From positions 5,494,501 to 5,558,500 of the forward strand of contig NZ_CP048222.1 of assembly GCF_010119975.1 (NCBI RefSeq): DNA of 64,000 nucleotides. Reading direction: 5' to 3'. The DNA is from Rhodocytophaga rosea (GTDB lineage: Bacteria; Bacteroidota; Bacteroidia; Cytophagales; 172606-1). The first letter of the stretch is position 1; the number at the start of each line of letters is the position of its first letter. Positions 62,015 through 64,000 of this stretch are shown in pieces. The position numbers were made by a program, and so were the translations under genes. A model generated the notes under the pieces. That model was not told the DNA's origin. It did not search any database and saw only the letters and a program-made list of their open reading frames with translations.

Positions 62015-64000
62015 CTACAACTTTTCCCGCAGGAATCTGGCGGTATGGTTATCATTTAGTTTTATCAAATCTTCAGGTAAACCGGCAAACGTTACATAAC
62101 CTCCGTTTTCTCCTCCTTCCGGACCTAAGTCAATGATCCAGTCGGCGCACTTGATCACATCCATATTGTGTTCAATAATAATCACTGAGTCTCCCTGTTC
62201 TACTAAAGCATTAATCGCATGTAACAGCTTTTTGATATCATGAAAATGCAAGCCGGTGGTAGGCTCATCAAAAATGAATAAAGTACTCCCTTGATTCGGA
62301 TTGCCTTTTCCCAGGAAAGAAGCCAGTTTTACCCGTTGAGCTTCTCCACCACTAAGCGTATTAGAAGATTGTCCCAGTCGTACATATCCTAAACCCACTT
62401 CCTGCAAAGGATACAATTTTTCCAGTAGTTTATTTTTGTCAGCGAAGAAGGTAATGCTATCGTCGATGGTCATTTCCAGAATGTCGGCAATGTCTTTATC
62501 CTTATACTTCACTTCCAGAATTTCGCCTTTAAACCGTTTTCCACCACAGCTTTCACATTTAAGATAAATATCAGCCATAAACTGCATTTCTATCTTTACT
62601 TCGCCTTCTCCCTGGCAAACTTCACAGCGGCCTCCATCCACATTAAAGGAGAAATGAGACGGTTTATACGACCTGGCTTTAGCCAATGCTTGATCTGCCA
62701 TCAGGTTTCGGATCAGGTCATAGGCTTTGATATACGTTACCGGATTGGAACGGGAAGATTTTCCAATCGGATTCTGGTCAATAAACTCCACCGAAGTAAG
62801 TAAACTTAGGCTTCCATCTATTTTATCGAACTTGGCAGACTCATCGCTGTAATTGCCATAAATTTTGCTCAAGGCCGGATATAATACTTTTTTAATGAGT
62901 GTAGATTTACCAGAACCACTCACGCCGGTTACCACGGTAAGCACACCCAATGGAAATTTGACATTGATGTTTTTCAGATTGTGTTCTCTGCCGCCTTTCA
63001 CTTCCACATAATCTGTCCATCTGCGCTTAATTCTGGGCACAGTAATCTGGTCTGTACCATTTAGGAAACGGCTGGTATGTGTATCTGCCTCTCTGATCTC
63101 ATCCAGATTTCCCTGGAACACCAATTCACCTCCATGTGAACCAGCATCCGGGCCAATATCAATGATCTGGTTTGCCATCCGCATTACTTCTTCTTCATGT
63201 TCTACCACAATTACCGTATTTCCTAAATCCCGCAGCATTTCCAACACACTAATGAGTTTCTGCGTATCGCGTGGATGCAAGCCAATGCTGGGCTCATCCA
63301 GAATGTACATCGAACCCACCAGTGCGCTGCCCAAAGATGTAGATAATTTGATCCGCTGGTATTCTCCGCCGGAAAGGGTAGAAGTTAAGCGGTTCAGTGT
63401 CAAATAACCCAATCCTACTTTATCCAGGTAAGACAAGCGGTTTCTGATTTCTACCAGAATTCGTCCGGCTACTTTCTGCTGATACGGTGCCAGTTCGAGT
63501 TCTTCAAAAAACTGGGATGTTTTGGTAACAGGCATCAGCACCAGATCAGTGATAGATTTGCCCCCCACTTTTACATAGGCTGCATCTTTACGCAGGCGAC
63601 TTCCCTTACATTCCGGACAAGTAGTACGTCCCCGGTAGCGGGAAAGCATCACCCGATATTGAATTTTATGAGTTTTGGATTCGATATATCTGAAAAAAGC
63701 ATCCAGGCCATCAAAATATTCATTTCCGGTCCAGAGCAATTGCTTTTCCTTTTCTGTCAGATCCTGGTAAGGCCGGTGAATAGGAAAGTCGAAACGGATG
63801 CCATTTTTTACCAGGGGCACCTGCCATTCATTCATTTTCTCACTGCGCCAGGGAGCGATGGCTCCTTCATATACTGATAAATTTTTATCCGGAATCACTA
63901 AATCTTCATCAATACCCAGTACTTTGCCAAATCCTTCGCAGCGGCGGCAGGCACCATAGGGATTATTAAAACTAAATAGATTGATACTGGGTTCTTCAAA
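62015..64000 (-). CDS. uvrA: UvrABC excinuclease subunit A (5' end outside window)
   Basis: 661 codons are visible; full UvrA has about 940, so about 280 N-terminal residues lie beyond base 64000. The frame is open to the edge and reads NPYGACRRCEGFGKVLG, the first zinc-finger region, then the second half TTCPECKGSRL. The ABC signature LSGGEYQRIKLS and Walker B YILDEPSIGLHPRD of the first cassette, Walker A VTGVSGSGKSTLIKK of the second, the second zinc finger CEVCQGEGEV...CESCGGKRF and LSGGEAQRVKLA are all present. Role: damage recognition in nucleotide excision repair. An in-frame Met at 63898 is internal. Confidence 0.97.
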   Translation of the reverse strand, partial: FEEPSINLFSFNNPYGACRRCEGFGKVLGIDEDLVIPDKNLSVYEGAIAPWRSEKMNEWQVPLVKNGIRFDFPIHRPYQDLTEKEKQLLWTGNEYFDGLDAFFRYIESKTHKIQYRVMLSRYRGRTTCPECKGSRLRKDAAYVKVGGKSITDLVLMPVTKTSQFFEELELAPYQQKVAGRILVEIRNRLSYLDKVGLGYLTLNRLTSTLSGGEYQRIKLSTSLGSALVGSMYILDEPSIGLHPRDTQKLISVLEMLRDLGNTVIVVEHEEEVMRMANQIIDIGPDAGSHGGELVFQGNLDEIREADTHTSRFLNGTDQITVPRIKRRWTDYVEVKGGREHNLKNINVKFPLGVLTVVTGVSGSGKSTLIKKVLYPALSKIYGNYSDESAKFDKIDGSLSLLTSVEFIDQNPIGKSSRSNPVTYIKAYDLIRNLMADQALAKARSYKPSHFSFNVDGGRCEVCQGEGEVKIEMQFMADIYLKCESCGGKRFKGEILEVKYKDKDIADILEMTIDDSITFFADKNKLLEKLYPLQEVGLGYVRLGQSSNTLSGGEAQRVKLASFLGKGNPNQGSTLFIFDEPTTGLHFHDIKKLLHAINALVEQGDSVIIIEHNMDVIKCADWIIDLGPEGGENGGYVTFAGLPEDLIKLNDNHTARFLREKL

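Noticed and set aside
1-64000. tRNA, rRNA, CRISPR arrays, prophage and intact insertion sequences
   Set aside because: Looked for on both strands by eye; no cloverleaf-like motifs, evenly spaced repeats, transposase or phage genes were seen.

Overview
The window looks like a chromosomal segment of a Bacteroidota bacterium of the class Cytophagia (order Cytophagales), perhaps a Rhodocytophaga-like genus. The phylum rests on a gliding-type ABC permease (GldF), TonB receptors with N-terminal carboxypeptidase-regulatory domains, MacB/FtsX permeases of the Bacteroidota type, a BlaI/M56 pair with a CarboxypepD-reg tail, GSCFA and DUF3109 proteins, and candidate promoters of the TTG...TAnnTTTG type. 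The genus is a guess. No rRNA, tRNA, CRISPR array, intact insertion sequence or prophage was seen. Both ends cut a gene: a Wzc-like kinase at the left and uvrA at the right.

Layout. 1-3.2 kb: exopolysaccharide export pair (Wza-like lipoprotein, Wzc-like tyrosine kinase). 3.7-12.7 kb: thiL, purB, a quinone oxidoreductase, small exported proteins, an orphan gldF, a class IV aminotransferase and a large FtsX-type permease. 12.7-14.7 kb: a BlaI/M56 regulatory pair behind a near-perfect 42-bp double operator. 14.8-22.0 kb: a six-gene minus-strand operon encoding three paralogous AhpD-like CxxC proteins, a TonB receptor, an MFS carrier and a DUF3179 membrane protein; this is the best candidate for an undescribed system. 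22.2-30.3 kb: fumC, a manganese catalase broken by an N-terminal frameshift, a J-domain coiled-coil protein, two acidic orphans, D-lactate dehydrogenase and a GSCFA protein. 30.5-40 kb: SGNH hydrolase, sensor kinase, orphan RbsC-like permease, a large membrane-anchored protein of unknown function, an FMN reductase and a second TonB receptor.

40-44 kb: a Crp/Fnr - NDH-2 - DoxX - AhpD-like operon, then fabI. 44.3-49.8 kb is AT-rich accessory DNA with long gene-poor stretches: two paralogous small outer-membrane-type proteins, a DoxX protein with a cysteine-rich tail, a hydrolase relic, RidA, an AraC regulator and a VOC protein. 49.9-54.5 kb: sugar genes (DUF1080, TIM-barrel isomerase, araD, araB) with no araA. 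54.8-64 kb: DUF3109, a lipoprotein Cu/Zn superoxide dismutase, an IPNS-like oxygenase coupled to a ChrA transporter, transhydrogenase alpha subunits without pntB, HtrA protease and uvrA.

Recurring themes are oxidative and thiol chemistry (four CxxC AhpD-like proteins, two DoxX proteins, NDH-2, Mn catalase, Cu/Zn SOD, two flavin or quinone reductases) and partial versions of systems usually encoded as sets (gldF without gldG, rbsC without rbsA/rbsB, pntA without pntB, araBD without araA). Strong inverted-repeat terminators separate most transcription units. All functional calls come from reading sequence motifs by eye; no database search was run.
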